Assembly (NCBI RefSeq): GCF_019703515.2
Contig: NC_059346.1
Location: 55,378,001 to 55,442,000, forward strand
Length of the DNA: 64,000 nt
Direction: 5' to 3'
DNA from: Myxocyprinus asiaticus
Lineage: Eukaryota; Chordata; Actinopteri; Cypriniformes; Catostomidae
The notes under the pieces are model-generated. The model had not been told where the DNA came from. It was given only the letters and a program-made list of their open reading frames with translations, and ran no database searches. The first letter of the stretch is position 1; every line of letters starts with the position of its first letter. Shown here in pieces: positions 1 to 11,087 of this stretch. A program made the position numbers and the translations under genes.

Positions 1-214
1 TGTACATATTAATGTTAGTTAATGCAGTTTAACATGAACAGTCTGAATATTCTACGAATGAACAATACTTTTACAGTATTTATAAATATTGTTTAATGTT
101 AATTTCAACATTTTATACTACTACATTTTATACTACTACTTTTTTAAATTAAAAGTTTAGTTTACATTAGTTCATGCATTTTAAACGAACATGAACTAAC
201 AATATACAAACTGT
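1..214. other. AT-rich sequence, nothing recognised
   Basis: AT-rich unique-looking sequence with short inverted stretches. No gene or known element end was recognised. Confidence 0.3.
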
Positions 215-490
215 ACTGTTTAAAGGATTAGTTCACCCAAAAACTATAATTCTCTCATGATTTACTCACCTTTAAGCCATCCCAGATGTGTATGTCTTTC
301 CTTCTTCAGTAGAAATGAAATGAAGATTTTTAAAAGCACATTTCAGCTCTGCTTGTCCATACAATGAAAGCGCATGGGTGCCATCAGTCTGCTGTCTGTT
401 TGACAGTCCAGAAGTCATATTTAGGCAGCATAAAGGTAATCCAAACAACAGTCGATCAATGAATGTCTTCTGAAGCAAATTGATAGGTTT
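215..490. repeat. Palindromic (foldback) MITE, one arm
   Basis: It starts with the GGATTAGTTCACCCAAAAA type end and runs through the CATTTACTCACC, GATGTGTATGTCTTTC and TACAATGAAAGCGCATGG landmarks shared with the copies at 18328-18917 and 55085-55715. Only one arm is present. Confidence 0.6.
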
Positions 491-820
491 GAGTAAAAAA
501 TAAATAGATAATTAAAACTTTATTAACTTTAAAAAAACGCTTCCTGCTACCAGTCGACCCATCACGGAGCTGTCGCGTGACGTATGTGCAATGGCGCGTT
601 CACACAAGAAGTGAGCTTTGTATACAACAGAGGAACGAACGGCAAGTGAGAGTTAGGACATTTCAAACAGAAATACAGCGGTGGGCGGAAGCAACAATTA
701 AAAGTTAAAAACATTTTAATTATCAATTTGAGTGGTGGTTAACAACACTACTACTGACAAGAGTACCACTCCAGTGATGGCCTTGTACCTTAAACAGAGT
801 GTACCAGTTATGTCTTTCAG

Positions 821-851
<31 letters not shown>

Positions 852-1091
852 CTACTATCATTAAAAAAAATTCTATGGAAATGGATTAATGGAATTATTA
901 TAACTATGCTGGTGAAGTTGGTCTACAAGATTTTTCTGGTTAAGTCTTGCTGGTTAAGCTAGTCAAGAAGCTTGTGTTTATGCACACATAAACACTTTGT
1001 GGACATTGGCTAATTAGTTTTTTGATCATGCAATTACCCAAACTCTCTCTGCACTCTCATCTTATGTCCTGGATCTAGTATTACTGTACTT
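491..1091. other. Non-coding stretch with A-tract
   Basis: No gene is seen. A run of 28 A bases lies at 824-851. The open frame across it (732-962) encodes a lysine run and is an artefact. Confidence 0.4.
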
Positions 1092-1413
1092 TGTGGAGGT
1101 TGGGGCATGGTTAAGCGTTCGTCCGGAGAGAGAGAGAGCGGTAAGGTTCACACCTGAGAGCACTCTTGATGATTAACAGCTGTATCTCTTTGCAGATATG
1201 CTGGGGAGAGCTATAAAGAGGGAGAGAACAGCAGAGACGGAGAGAGAGAGAGACTGGCACTCAGGTCCTGTGTGTATCAATGTGTTAATGTGTTTGGGAA
1301 GACTGTGCTGAAAAGCAGTATTTATTATTTAGTGTGAATATAAAACCCATCATTTGAGTTGAAGTTTCCGTCCCCCACTTCCTCCTTGACAACATATTTA
1401 GAACCTTGTTACA
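1092..1413 (+). mobile_element. 5' LTR of gypsy (Gmr1-like) retroelement
   Basis: The segment ends in TTACA just before a primer-binding-site-like TGGTGCCAAAACCTGGGA at 1415-1432 and begins near TGTGGAGG. The block GAGAGAGCGGTAAGG also occurs (inverted) in the LTR near 61330. The left boundary is approximate because the target duplication was not identified. Confidence 0.5.
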
Positions 1414-2040
1414 CTGGTGCCAAAACCTGGGATTTTTGGAGGAAGTGCACGCTGATATGGAATCCTCGCCATTGGTCAGAGTCATCCAATACCTCACCAT
1501 CATGCAGCATACCCAACATCAAGCCCTGCTTGAGCTTTGTAAAGTTCAGCATCGTCACTTCCACAAGATTCTCCAGGCTCAAACAGAGGACTGGCAAGCG
1601 ATCCAGAGCTAACTATGCTAGGAGAAAGCCACGACCACATCCCCGGACACAGCCGCCACCGTGCCTCCGGTCACCCTCATGAAAATGGGGGCAGAAGATG
1701 AACCGGAGGCTTTTCTGGACTTGTTCGAAAAGACTGCTGAGATCTGAAAGTGGCCGAGTGCCCAGTGGGCGGCCAGGCTCCTTCCACTGTTGTCCGAGGA
1801 AGCTCAACTCGCGACCCAACATCTGCCAGCTGCAAATCTCGCATTCGCTCAACAGCTCCGTGATGCCGGAAATGGCTGTTGGCTGAGGACCATGATGACG
1901 AGGAAGTCGTCATTCTAGTGGTGCTGGAGCAGTTTATCCATCGTCTACCAAAATTAACGGCGGAGTGGGTCCAGTGCCACCGCCCGGCATCGCTGGAGGA
2001 GGCCGTCCAACTGGCTGAGGACCATATATCGGCATACTGA
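1406..2040 (+). pseudogene. Gag remnant of gypsy-type retroelement
   Basis: Broken frames encode an Arg/Gln/His-rich N-terminal piece, then EPEAFLDLFEKTAEI, WPSAQWAARLLPLLSEEAQL and, further on, LTAEWVQCHRPASLEEAVQL with AEDHISAY. This is the SCAN-like capsid domain found in fish gypsy Gag proteins. Stops (for example in EI*KWPSAQW) and frameshifts show that it is dead. Confidence 0.6.
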
Positions 2041-2157
2041 AGAGAAGATCCCACACACTCTCGCTGTTACTCTCTCTCTCGCTCTGTCCCTTTTTCCCAT
2101 CCTACCCCTTCCTTTCACCCTATTCCTGCACCCAGGATAAGGGGAATTCCCCCTCCG

Positions 2158-3177
2158 ATGCCGGCAGCCCGGCTCCGGGAGTCTGCCCAACTACCACTAA
2201 CCCCTCTCTCTCTAGGCTCTCCCCCCCAGGTTGTGGAACCTGCCGCCGTGAGTGCAGGTGTAACATCTAGGCCGGCCTGCCAGAGACGCAGGAACCCTGG
2301 GCAATTCTGGGACCAATGCCCAGTAATGGAGCTGGAAATATTGGTCCAGGTTCCTGACTTGCCGCAGGCTGCCCTCGATCGAGCCAGAGCATACATAATA
2401 CCTATGAGTATTAAGGGAGGTACATATCAAGCATTGGTGGATTCTGGTTGTAATCAAACCACAATTCACCAACGTTTGATTCAAAACGAGGCATTGGGCA
2501 CAGATAGGAGGGTGAAGGTAAGGTGTGTGCATGGGGATGTTAATGATTATCCTTTGGTTACCCTCATCATTAAATTCTGGAGGAAAAAGCATAGATTTGA
2601 GGCTGCGGTTAGTCCCCGCCTCACCCATCCACTAATATTGGGTACGAATTGGCTGGCATTTACTGCTTTATTGAGGGGAATTTGTGTGAATGGGTCCTGT
2701 AACAAAGTGTCTCGGTGTGTGGTTTGCAATTCACTGGCTGGGGAGGTGGAGCTAGGGCCATCTACATCAGCTCCACGTCAGAATGACGTAAGGGAGGGGG
2801 AAGTGCCGGCTTCCCCAGCCCTTAGAGTATTCCCTGCAGGGAATTTCCCTCTGAAGCAGATGCGAGACAGGACTCTTAGGCACGCGTTTGATCAGGTGAA
2901 TGTGATTGATGGTCACCGCCTCCAGCCAGACATTGCTCTCGCATATCCGTATTTTGTAATCATTAAGGATCGGTTGTATCAAGTGACACAGGACACTCAG
3001 ACAAAGGAAAATACAACCCAGTTGTTAGTACCAAAGAGCCGTCGGGAAATGTTATTCCAGGCGGCTCAATATAATCCGATGGTGGGACACTTGGGAAAGG
3101 TAAAAACATTGAACCGTATAATAGCCCATTTCTGTTGGCCGGGCATTTACGGGGATGTGCGCAGGTGGTTTCCGGCT
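2158..3177 (+). pseudogene. Protease-integrase fragment of Gmr1-like gypsy Pol
   Basis: The frame holds a retropepsin-like domain with the catalytic motif VDSGCNQT (Asp at residue 95) and LILGTNWLAF near its end. About 200 residues later comes an integrase zinc-binding segment, with YNPMVGHLGKVKTLNRIIAH and WPGIYGDVRRW. There is no room for reverse transcriptase between them. That is the order known in Gmr1-type elements (integrase before RT), unlike ordinary Ty3/gypsy. The coding sequence stops abruptly at about 3177, where another LTR element begins. The rest of the open frame to 3411 is read-through into that LTR. Confidence 0.6.
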
Positions 3178-3593
3178 CCATCTTTGCCCTGCCTCCTTAA
3201 CCAGCCTTCCTTGGGCGTCAGGAGCCGCCCATTGGGGGGGGGGGGGTTCTGCCATGATTCACTGTTGTGTTGCCTTGTGTTTATCCTCTGTCTTCTGTTT
3301 TCCTTGGACTACACTTCCCAAAATGCACTGCCCTCATCTCTGTCAGTTGTTCCCAATTGTTCTCACCTGTGTTCCATTCCCTCGTTAGTCCTTGTGTATA
3401 TAATGCCCTGATTTCTGTTCAGTCTTTGACAGTTGTTGTGTGTTTTGCTCCTGTTTGATGTAACATTTTTTTAAGATCCCAGTTTCCTAGTCTTGCCGTG
3501 TTCCAGTGTTTACCCTGTTTTGTACTTTGGACAATTCTTATTAAATATTAGCTGCATCTAGATCCTGCTCTCGTGACTCCATTCAGACATTAC
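3178..3593 (+). mobile_element. LTR (with preceding G-tract) of small LTR element
   Basis: A run of G at about 3234-3247 resembles a polypurine tract and is followed by TGCCATGATTCACTG, taken as the LTR start near 3250. The LTR holds TATATAATG (TATA box, about 3398) and TTAAATATTA, and ends CATTCAGACATTACA. The last 45 bases recur at 4848-4891, so the element lies between two LTR copies, the second deleted to its tail. Confidence 0.5.
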
Positions 3594-3608
3594 AGAACAA
3601 CTGACCAA

Positions 3609-4658
3609 ATGTATCTAGCGGTGTATTTCATTCAATTGAGCCAGGCAGATTTACCCATAAGGGAATACTCCCATCTTTTTAGCACAGTTGCCAGCTACAC
3701 AGGTTTTGCTGATTCCCACCTGAAATCTATTTACCAGATCAGACTCACAGCTCACCACTGGAGGGAATTGCAGGAGACAGGAGACTACACTTGGGAGGAA
3801 TATGTGAAGCTAACATTAGAAACTCTCGCTTCAGAGGATCCTCCTCTCCCTACCCTGATCCCGGCTTCCAAGCCTTCCATGCCTGAGTCCGCTCCACGCC
3901 ATGTCACAGCCACGCCTGAGTCTGCTCCACGCCATGTCACAGCCATGCCTCCCGCGGCTCCTTGCTCCACACCTGCCACGGCCACAGAGCCAACACCCGC
4001 GCCTGCCACGGCCACCGAGCTTGAAGCCTCGTCCATCCCAGAGCCAGCGTTGCCAGGCTCGTCCGTCCCAGAGCCAGTGTACATGTTCACCCGGAAGCGG
4101 AGGAGGAGAAGGGCTTCTGCTCCCAAGTCTCTGCCCGTGCCCACGACCACAGAGGTCGTTCCCAAGTCTCTGCCTGTGCCCACGACCACAGAAGTCGTTC
4201 CTGATTCTCTGCTCATGTTTGCGACCATGGAGGTAATTTCACAGTCATCCAGGACTCTTAGTCTTGAGCCTCCGAAGGCTCCTCATGTCACGGCTTCACC
4301 CCTCGAGCCTCCTACAGCTCCGCCTTCCACGGCTCCAGTCTCTAGTCTGTGGCCGCCTCCCAGGCCTCCTGACCCTGTTTCAGCCCTGTTGCCACCAACC
4401 AGGCCTCCTGATCCAGTCCCTACCCTGAGGTGGTCTCCTGGGTCCCCTGATCATCCGCCTGATCTGCTCTGGTCTTCTGGGTCTCCTGGCCATCCGCCTG
4501 ATCTGCTCTGGTCTCCTGGGTCCCCTGGCTATCTGCCTGATCTGCTCTGGTCTTCAGGGTCTCCTGGCTGTCCACCTGATCTACTCTGGTCTCATGGCCA
4601 TCCGCCTGATCTGCTCTGGTCTTCTGGGTCTCCTGGCCATCTGCCTGATCTGCCCTGA
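3609..4658 (+). CDS. Gag-like, proline-rich ORF of LTR element
   Basis: The open frame starts just inside the LTR. Its first 90 residues are globular and Gag-like (QLSQADLPIREYSHLFSTVA, LTAHHWRELQETGDYTWEEY). A Pro/Ala/Thr-rich linker follows, and then a minisatellite-coded tract of repeated PPDLLWSSGSPG units to the stop. No zinc knuckle, protease or RT is present, so this is probably a non-autonomous element. The ATG at 3573 lies inside the LTR; the ATG at 3609 is preferred. Function as a host gene is not supported. Confidence 0.45.
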   Translation: MYLAVYFIQLSQADLPIREYSHLFSTVASYTGFADSHLKSIYQIRLTAHHWRELQETGDYTWEEYVKLTLETLASEDPPLPTLIPASKPSMPESAPRHVTATPESAPRHVTAMPPAAPCSTPATATEPTPAPATATELEASSIPEPALPGSSVPEPVYMFTRKRRRRRASAPKSLPVPTTTEVVPKSLPVPTTTEVVPDSLLMFATMEVISQSSRTLSLEPPKAPHVTASPLEPPTAPPSTAPVSSLWPPPRPPDPVSALLPPTRPPDPVPTLRWSPGSPDHPPDLLWSSGSPGHPPDLLWSPGSPGYLPDLLWSSGSPGCPPDLLWSHGHPPDLLWSSGSPGHLPDLP

Positions 4659-4790
4659 TCTCCTTGGTCTCCTGGCTGTCCGCCTGATCTGCTCTGGTCT
4701 CCTGGGTCCCCTGGCCATCTGTCTGATCTGCTCTGGTCTCCTTGGTCTCCCGGCCTTTTGCCTGATCTGCTCTGGCCTCTTTGGTCTCCG
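4430..4790 (+). repeat. Coding minisatellite
   Basis: Imperfect tandem units of about 27-42 bp with the core CTGGCCATCCGCCTGATCTG and GGTCTTCTGGGTCTC. It is in frame with the Gag-like ORF for the first part and continues beyond its stop. Confidence 0.75.
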
Positions 4791-4892
4791 GCTCCATCTT
4801 TGCCCTGCCTCCTTTACCTGCCTCCTTTGCCCTGCCTCCTTTACCAGCTGCATCTAGATCCTGCTCTCGTGACTTCATTCAGACGTTACAGT
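4786..4892 (+). mobile_element. Deleted 3' LTR tail
   Basis: CCGGCTCCATCTTTGCCCTG followed directly by GCTGCATCTAGATCCTGCTC and CATTCAGACGTTACA. The same two blocks flank the full LTR at 3178-3593, so the body of this LTR copy has been deleted. Confidence 0.5.
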
Positions 4893-4959
4893 TGCCATGA
4901 CAACCCTAAAAATGTCAATTTAAACAACTTTACAGCTCAAATAATACATGAGTTTTAAC

Positions 4960-5230
4960 AGAAGAATTAATGTAAGTGCTTTTAGAAAATTATAAGCTTC
5001 ACATTTCTGCCTTTAAACCATCCAAAAAAATTGGCTCCATTCACTTCTATTCTAAGTGCCTCACTGTAAACTCGTGAGAGTTTTTAAAGAAAAGGAGGGA
5101 CGAGTTGAAATTATTTTTTGTGGTAATCAACATTATGCAACAAATGCTGTTGATTGAGCTTAACTTGTACTGAACCCGGAATACTCCTTAAGAAAACATG
5201 ACAAAAGGAATAAAGAACTGGCATGTTAAG
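4960..5230. repeat. Dispersed repeat shared with 36390-36850
   Basis: CATTCACTTCTATTCTAAGTG, AAAGAAAAGGAGGGACGAGT and TGTGGTAATCAACATTATGC are found in nearly the same order at 36655-36840. It is probably one arm of a palindromic MITE family. Confidence 0.5.
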
Positions 5231-5257
5231 ATCCAATAATTCTCCAGTCCGTGTATT

Positions 5258-5328
5258 GTATCTTCTGGGGATTTGAACCAGAAACACTTTGGATTACAAA
5301 CCTAGATCTTTAAACATTAAGCTACCAC
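5258..5328 (-). repeat. tRNA-like head of a SINE
   Basis: On the - strand, GTAGCTTAATG (A box) is followed by GGTTTGTAATCC and TCTGGTTCAAATCCC (B box), the layout of RNA polymerase III tRNA-type promoters used by fish SINEs. It does not look like a functional tRNA gene; the A box is degenerate. Confidence 0.5.
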
Positions 5329-5334
5329 TTCAAG

Positions 5335-6053
5335 AGCAGACATAAACAAGTTTTCCACCCTTTTTGACCATGCTCGATAAGAACATAATCAAATTCCATG
5401 ACTTTTCCATGACCTTTCCAATCATTTGAGATTGAGGGATACAGATTTTGTAAGCAGTATCACTTTTTATTTATTTTATTTTTGGATGTTTTACAAGTAT
5501 ACTGTATATGCATAATTAAAATGTTTTATGTATTTATGCAACAAAGTATACAGAAAATAGCAGAACAATGTAGGCCTTGTGACAAATTCATTTAGATTAT
5601 TTCAGATTATTTTTTCCATAAAGTGTAACTTTTCAATAATCAGCAAAATAACCCATTCTTTCAGTTTTCACTGTATTTTTTCAATAAAACTTTTCCGTGA
5701 CACAAAGTTGAAAGAAATGTTTGCTCTTGTTTCAAAGGGGGGTGTGACCAAAAAAACTGAGAACCACTGATGAAGACCGATTTGTTTCATATAATTTGTT
5801 GAAAAGAACTGACTTGCAATTCACTCACAAATAAGACATCACTATGGCTTGCAAACTAGATTTACACAACAAGAGCAATATCTAGTGGATTAAATATTTT
5901 AGAGAAGAGGAAAACTAGAAATTGTATATTCACTATAGACATTTTCATGACTTTTCTATGCCTGGAGAACACAATTTGAAAAATTCCCTGATATTTCCAG
6001 GTTTTCCATGACTGTGGGAACACTGCGTTAATTTACTTGCCTGACTTTCTAAG
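5335..6053. other. Intronic/intergenic, nothing recognised
   Basis: AT-rich sequence before the first RhoGEF pseudo-exon. I looked for N-terminal DH exons here and found none. The 5579-5770 open frame has no family features. Confidence 0.3.
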
Positions 6054-6205
6054 GTTTAAAGGTGATCTGTGGAAGCGATTAGATGAGAGTGTGGTGACAT
6101 CTGACGTGTGTGACATAATTTATGAGCACTCAGAGAAGTATTTCTTTGTCTTTACTGACTACATCCGAAATCAGTAGTATCAAGAAAAGACCTACAGTGA
6201 CTAAT
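6054..6205 (+). pseudogene. RhoGEF pseudo-exon, DH domain part 1
   Basis: After a TTTCTAAG acceptor the frame reads FKGDLWKRLDESVVTSDVC and DIIYEHSEKYFFVFTDYIRN, a typical ephexin DH segment. It is then cut by TAG at 6175-6177 before YQEKTYSD. The donor region reads TAATGTGAGTC, which fits loss of one base around the splice site. Confidence 0.7.
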
Positions 6206-6596
6206 GTGAGTCACATGTGCTTTCTCACACACCTATAGCACAAGAGAACCTATACCACAAACACAGAAGAACCATTCCTGGTAAAACTTTCAACTTCATT
6301 TTAAAAGTTCAATTCTATGAAAGCCACAAACGCACATCCCATTCTCAGCTCATTTGCTGACAGGTATATATTTGCTAATTCTAGGGGAAGCCGTGATCCC
6401 GTGTAGTATTAAAGCCAAAATCGCCACTGGCTACATTTGACCTGCTCACAAATACAGGTCCATAGAAAACATACAGTTAGTGGTGTTTACTAGTAACCAT
6501 CTCTATAATAATGGTTCACACTTAGAGTTTGGGATTTGAACAACCCTTTAACTCTATGTATTCAACTTTGGCCTGCACCATTTGTTCTTCAGACAT

Positions 6597-6780
6597 ACAC
6601 TACTGTTCAAAAGTTTAGGGTCACTTACTCATTCTTTATTTATTTATTTATTTTTATTTTTTTTTTCACATTTTAGAATAATAGTAAAGTCATCACAACT
6701 ATGGAATAATAGAAATGGAAATATGGGAATTATGTTGTGACTAAAAAAATCCTAAATAAATCAAAACCTGGATAGAATGG
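6597..6780. repeat. Tc1-type MITE, 5' part
   Basis: ACACTACTGTTCAAAAGTTT begins a segment that continues with TTTTAGAATAATAGTAAAGTC. It is a truncated Tc1-type MITE and may belong to the same family as 59370-59840. No right end is present. Confidence 0.5.
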
Positions 6781-7300
6781 GTAAAAAAAATCCTCTTGAC
6801 TTACATTAAAGGAGGGACCCGGGCCATATATAGAAACACCTAGCAACCACACAGAACACCCTAGCAATCACAATGTGCTAAAAAAAATAATAACTCAGAA
6901 TACCTTAGAAACTGCATAGCAACACCCTGGCAACTACCCACAACACTCGCATCGTGACAGCGACATTTTCCTCAGAAAATGTAAAAACCTACAGTAGTTC
7001 ATAATTACAGTTTGTTTCTGAAAAGAAAATTTCATGAGTTATACTGCCTGTATGATCCCTTAAAAAATCACATGGTATCACATGGTAATACCATGAAACT
7101 TAACCATACCATGGTACTAAATTATTATGATGTCCCTATACCATTGTATTTACATGGTTTCCAAGATGCTTCAAAGAATATAATCATATTACTACATGGA
7201 ATTATTTTGTAAGTGATTAAATGTAGTGTTATTCGGCATATTGTTCATGTGTGTATGTGTATGTGTGGTAATGGCAGGGAGAGTAACAGAGATTTTTCAG

Positions 7301-7383
7301 TCGTGATGAAACATCTGGAGTCATCTACACTCTACAAACGGCTACCCTTCCAGTCAATCACACGCATCAAAATACGTATACAG
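7301..7383 (+). pseudogene. RhoGEF pseudo-exon, DH domain part 2
   Basis: Between a TTTTTCAG acceptor and CAG|GTCAGA, the frame reads VMKHLESSTLYKRLPFQSIT and RIKIRIQ. In the family, KRLP is followed by a run such as SFLVLPFQR before ITR. That run is missing here, consistent with an in-frame deletion between two repeated LPFQ-coding segments (inference). Confidence 0.65.
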
Positions 7384-7516
7384 GTCAGACATACAGAGTT
7401 AATGTTCTCAAAATATAACTACTGTAATTTATCCCAATAAATATGAAATGATCAGATACCAGTACTTGGATTTATTACAACCTTTTTTTTTTTTTTTTTT
7501 CTTTTTTTTTTTTTTG

Positions 7517-7591
7517 AATATTCTAAAGAGGACTGCAAAGGACATTAAAGAGGAGGAAACTGCTTCCAGAGCCCTGGCTTCAGTGTCTGAG
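7517..7591 (+). pseudogene. RhoGEF pseudo-exon, DH domain part 3
   Basis: Twenty-five codons read NILKRTAKDIKEEETASRAL and ASVSE before a GTAAAG donor, matching the last DH helix. The preceding long T tract ends in TTG rather than an AG, so the acceptor appears lost. Confidence 0.65.
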
Positions 7592-8001
7592 GTAAAGTCA
7601 ACATTGTAAGTTGGAGAGTTCTGGTCCTGGATGCTGATTGGTCAATACAGAATTACAACCGTTTTAAAATACATGATATAGTAACAGCTATGACTGTGCA
7701 GCACCCAGAGAGACCAAATATTAATCTTAGTTTACATGTCAAGAACTCTATCTTCTAGCAGAAAGATGACACTTAAAGCATTTGCTTTAAACTAACCAAA
7801 CTAAACAAAACCCTTTTGCTGTGACTATATTAACAATATAGCATGACCTCTTGAACATTACTACAAATCTGATTGAATGAGCCACATTTACAGCCGATAT
7901 ACATACCTGTGATTGCACTTCTATATTAACGTGCCATGTTGTTACATTGTTTGGCAACAGTGTCGGAAATGAACTTTTTCATTAAGGGGAAATATTTTAT
8001 A

Positions 8002-9659
8002 CACTGTAAAAATGTTTTGCCTTTTATCATAGCTTAAAAATATAGAGTTAGCATAACTTCACTGGATTGATCTTGTTGAGATAACTCAATTACCCATGTA
8101 TTTGTTGGCTAAACTTGTGATTAATAAACTTAGAAAAACTATTCAGCTGACATACAATATATAAGTCAAGAGAACTACGCACATTACGCTCACATATTCG
8201 GATTCCCTGCGTGCACTGCGGCATGAATTATGCAGATTGCATTGTTACTCTCTTACGTTTTTGTCTGTTTGCTGCTTTTATTTATGCATGTGTTTGTTGT
8301 CACTTTTAGTTATTTGTCATGTAGCAATAATTCAAGGCTCATCTTTTTTTGTGTTTGCTGATTGTCACTATTATCGTGATTTGCGTGTAAAGGGTTGAGC
8401 ATAAGGCATGTCTCTTTGGTTAAGTCTGAAGGAAAATAGAGGGATCAGATGTAGGGTTCTGATCATTGACAGGCCATTTACCATCAAATGGTAGTTTGTT
8501 TTCCCTCTGACAATAGGATAGCACTAACTACTATGGTTACCAATTCTTTTAATGCAAACTGAACTTCTTTATTCACTTTGAATTTATCTAAAATGAAATC
8601 GATTGAATATAGAAAGTCAAGTTTGCTTAAAAAGACAATAAGCTCATTCAACAAGTGATATTGATACAAGTCAACTTAACCATTTACACACTCAAATATA
8701 TAGCTCACAATTCACACACACTGTGGACTAATTGCAATAAATTGGTCTCATTTTTGAGAAAAACCTCACTTTGAAAAGTTTAATTTCATTCAACTAGAGG
8801 GCAGCAAGCACTTGAAAAAATAATTGTCCCTATACATCACCTTTCGTCACAAAATGCAGATGTGAAATGTAGATGGCGCTATAATGCATTTTAGCCCTCA
8901 CAGATGTGCTCGTCAATAGATATTCAGTCTAATTTTCAGTTCATGCATCACCCCCATTGTTTCATTGAATATCTCGGCCTCTGAGTGGACTAGAAGCTCA
9001 ATCTATGTGTCATTAGAAAACTGAGATCCCGTTTGCGATGATATATAACATTTTATCATCAATAGTCAAAAACATGCTTTTGTGATAATTTGTTTAGCAT
9101 GCTGTTCCTGCTGGCATATTTTGTTCTGGGCATCTAAGATATAATATTAGATTATTCAGCCAAGCAAGCTCACAGACATGAAAAAATAAATGGCCAATTT
9201 TTTTAGAAAACTGCTTAAAGTAAGAGCAGATATAAAAGTTTTTGGCTACTTGGTGCTGAGAATGAGAGCTTTCATTAGCTATATGAGTTGTCCATTTAGG
9301 TGCTATGTGAATAACTTTCATTTTCATATAAATATTTCTACCCCATTACCTCTAGGGGGCGCTAATTTGCGACGCAAATGTTTTGAGGCCTTATTTTGTT
9401 ATTTTAAGTAACATAAATGATGGTCATCTCTGACAAGTTAGATTCTACAGATTCTAAGCTTTCAAAGGATACCTCATATGCCTGACTTATGTACACGGGG
9501 ACTTTAACGTTTAAGCTTAAACTTTTTTCACGATATAGTGCCCCCCTTTGGACCCACCGGCGGGTCCAACAGAGTTTAAGGGATTGACGCAACTTAAAAT
9601 TTTAAGCTAGCACTAACACTTACTTTTTTAAGTTGAAACAACAAAATGGTTTTACAGTG
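8002..9659. mobile_element. Non-autonomous element with CACTGTAAAA ends
   Basis: CACTGTAAAAATGTTTTG at the left and its near complement CAAAATGGTTTTACAGTG at the right bound about 1.66 kb. No transposase is recognised inside. It sits in an intron of the RhoGEF pseudogene. Superfamily is not assigned. Confidence 0.45.
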
Positions 9660-10033
9660 TAGAATTTATTAGTTTATAAGGTCACATTTTTTTCCAAGTA
9701 AAAACACAGCATTATATTCAAGTATTTATATCAGATACTTCAAAGTCATACTAAATTAGATCTAGGTCTATAATAGAATAAAATAAAATAAATTATAAAA
9801 TATATATATACCAGATAAATAATAAATAAATAAAAAATAAAGAGTTTTTTTTATTATTATTTTTTTATGGTAAAGGTTAGATAGGTTTCAATTATTTTAT
9901 ACACAGCATGTTAAAACATCTTGTAGCAAATTCATCTCCACAGCTTGTTCCTTGTTTCCTTGGACTGCACATGGAGGCAGATCGTGCAGTATATTATTTC
10001 AGCATTAAAGGATTTTTATTTATTTTTTTGCAG

Positions 10034-10247
10034 GAGAGATAGAATAAGTTAGAACAAATAAAAACAAATAATATGTTCCTTGATATCCACAGGCTATTCC
10101 TATTGTCTCTAAAAGACACTGTCTAAAGGAACGGGGAGAACTACAAGAGCTGAGTAATAGAGGGTCTCTCTTAAGCCTCCGTAACAAATGCACCCCTCTA
10201 TACATGTTCCTCTTTAATGATCTCCTCATTATCACCACAAAGAAGAG
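10034..10247 (+). pseudogene. RhoGEF pseudo-exon, PH domain part 1
   Basis: Downstream of a TTGCAG acceptor one frame gives KLEQIKTNN after an early TAG. Another frame gives AIPIVSKRHCLKERGELQEL and TPLYMFLFNDLLIITTKK, the start of a PH domain. The change of frame near 10100 is a disabling frameshift. Confidence 0.65.
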
Positions 10248-10299
10248 GTTAGAAGCAGCTTGATTTTGAAACTGAGCTAAAAGGTGATGAAGGTGTGAA

Positions 10300-10400
10300 G
10301 CTTTTTTTTTATGTTAAAATACTTTCTCTTATCCCAGACAACTATAAGTAAGCCATTTGTTGGTTAATATCTCTGAAAAGTGTAAACATTGTGTCTCTTT
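10300..10400. repeat. Dispersed repeat shared with 36001-36150
   Basis: ATGTTAAAATACTTTCTCTT, CAACTATAAGTAAGCCAT and GTAAACATTGTGTCTCTTTG match 36027-36125 closely. A MITE or SINE fragment of unknown class. Confidence 0.45.
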
Positions 10401-10558
10401 GTCATAATCAAAATATTGCTTTGTTTATTTGAGCATCCTAAACATCCCAACATTTGGTCCACCAAAAGTGCAATTTGTGTTTTCAAGTACAGGCTTCCAG
10501 TATGTTTTTCTGTGCTGTCATCTCACCTCTAATACTCTTTTTAACACCCTTCCCACAG

Positions 10559-10638
10559 GTCAGATATGCACAGGTGGATAGCTGCTTTCTCCTCTATCAA
10601 TGTAGCACTTGAAGAGGAGAAAATGTATTATGATTGGG
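10559..10638 (+). pseudogene. RhoGEF pseudo-exon, PH domain end
   Basis: The exon lies between a TTCCCACAG acceptor and a GTGAGC donor. It reads SDMHRWIAAFSSINVALEEE and KMYYDW, the C-terminal PH helix with its conserved Trp. It ends with one base of a split codon that matches the next exon. Confidence 0.7.
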
Positions 10639-10819
10639 GTGAGCTTTAATTTCATTGGTACCTCCCAGAGACCAGAGGTGTCTGCTAAAGAATTTTTTAA
10701 AAGAATATTTCAGCAACCCCCCAAAATTTACATTGTCATTTACTTGCCATTTGCAGTTAAAAAGCTGTGATTTTTCTTTTACCATGAAACACAAAAGAGT
10801 TATTTAACATAATGTCCAA

Positions 10820-11085
10820 GCTGATCCTTTACATTCGATGAAAGTGGTTGGCGGCCAGTAGCTCCAAACCTGAGGCTGTCAGCCTCCGATCTCATTCCAA
10901 GTTATCGATATGAGTTAACTTTTACGCATTTTAATTTCATAACAAAATTCCATCAAATTGAATTCAGTAATCTTTAACAAAATAAAAATCGTTAATATTT
11001 GAAGTTTTAATTTAGTAAAAAATTACACAATTCAATTTGATGGAATTTTGTTATGAAATTGAAATGGGTAAATCTTAAAAATAGG

Positions 11086-11087
<2 letters not shown>
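10820..11087. other. AT-rich intron, no gene
   Basis: Intron of the RhoGEF pseudogene. CAAATTGAATTC and GAATTGTGTAA-type inverted stretches around 10950-11060 form a short palindrome. No coding content. Confidence 0.3.

Noticed and set aside
732..962. Lysine-run ORF
   Set aside because: It is translation of a poly-A tract with no family features.
4420..4878. - strand ORF rich in ETRADQADGQ repeats
   Set aside because: It is the antisense of the coding minisatellite; no independent support for a gene.
5258..5328. Functional tRNA gene
   Set aside because: B box is good but the A box and stems are degenerate; a SINE head fits better.
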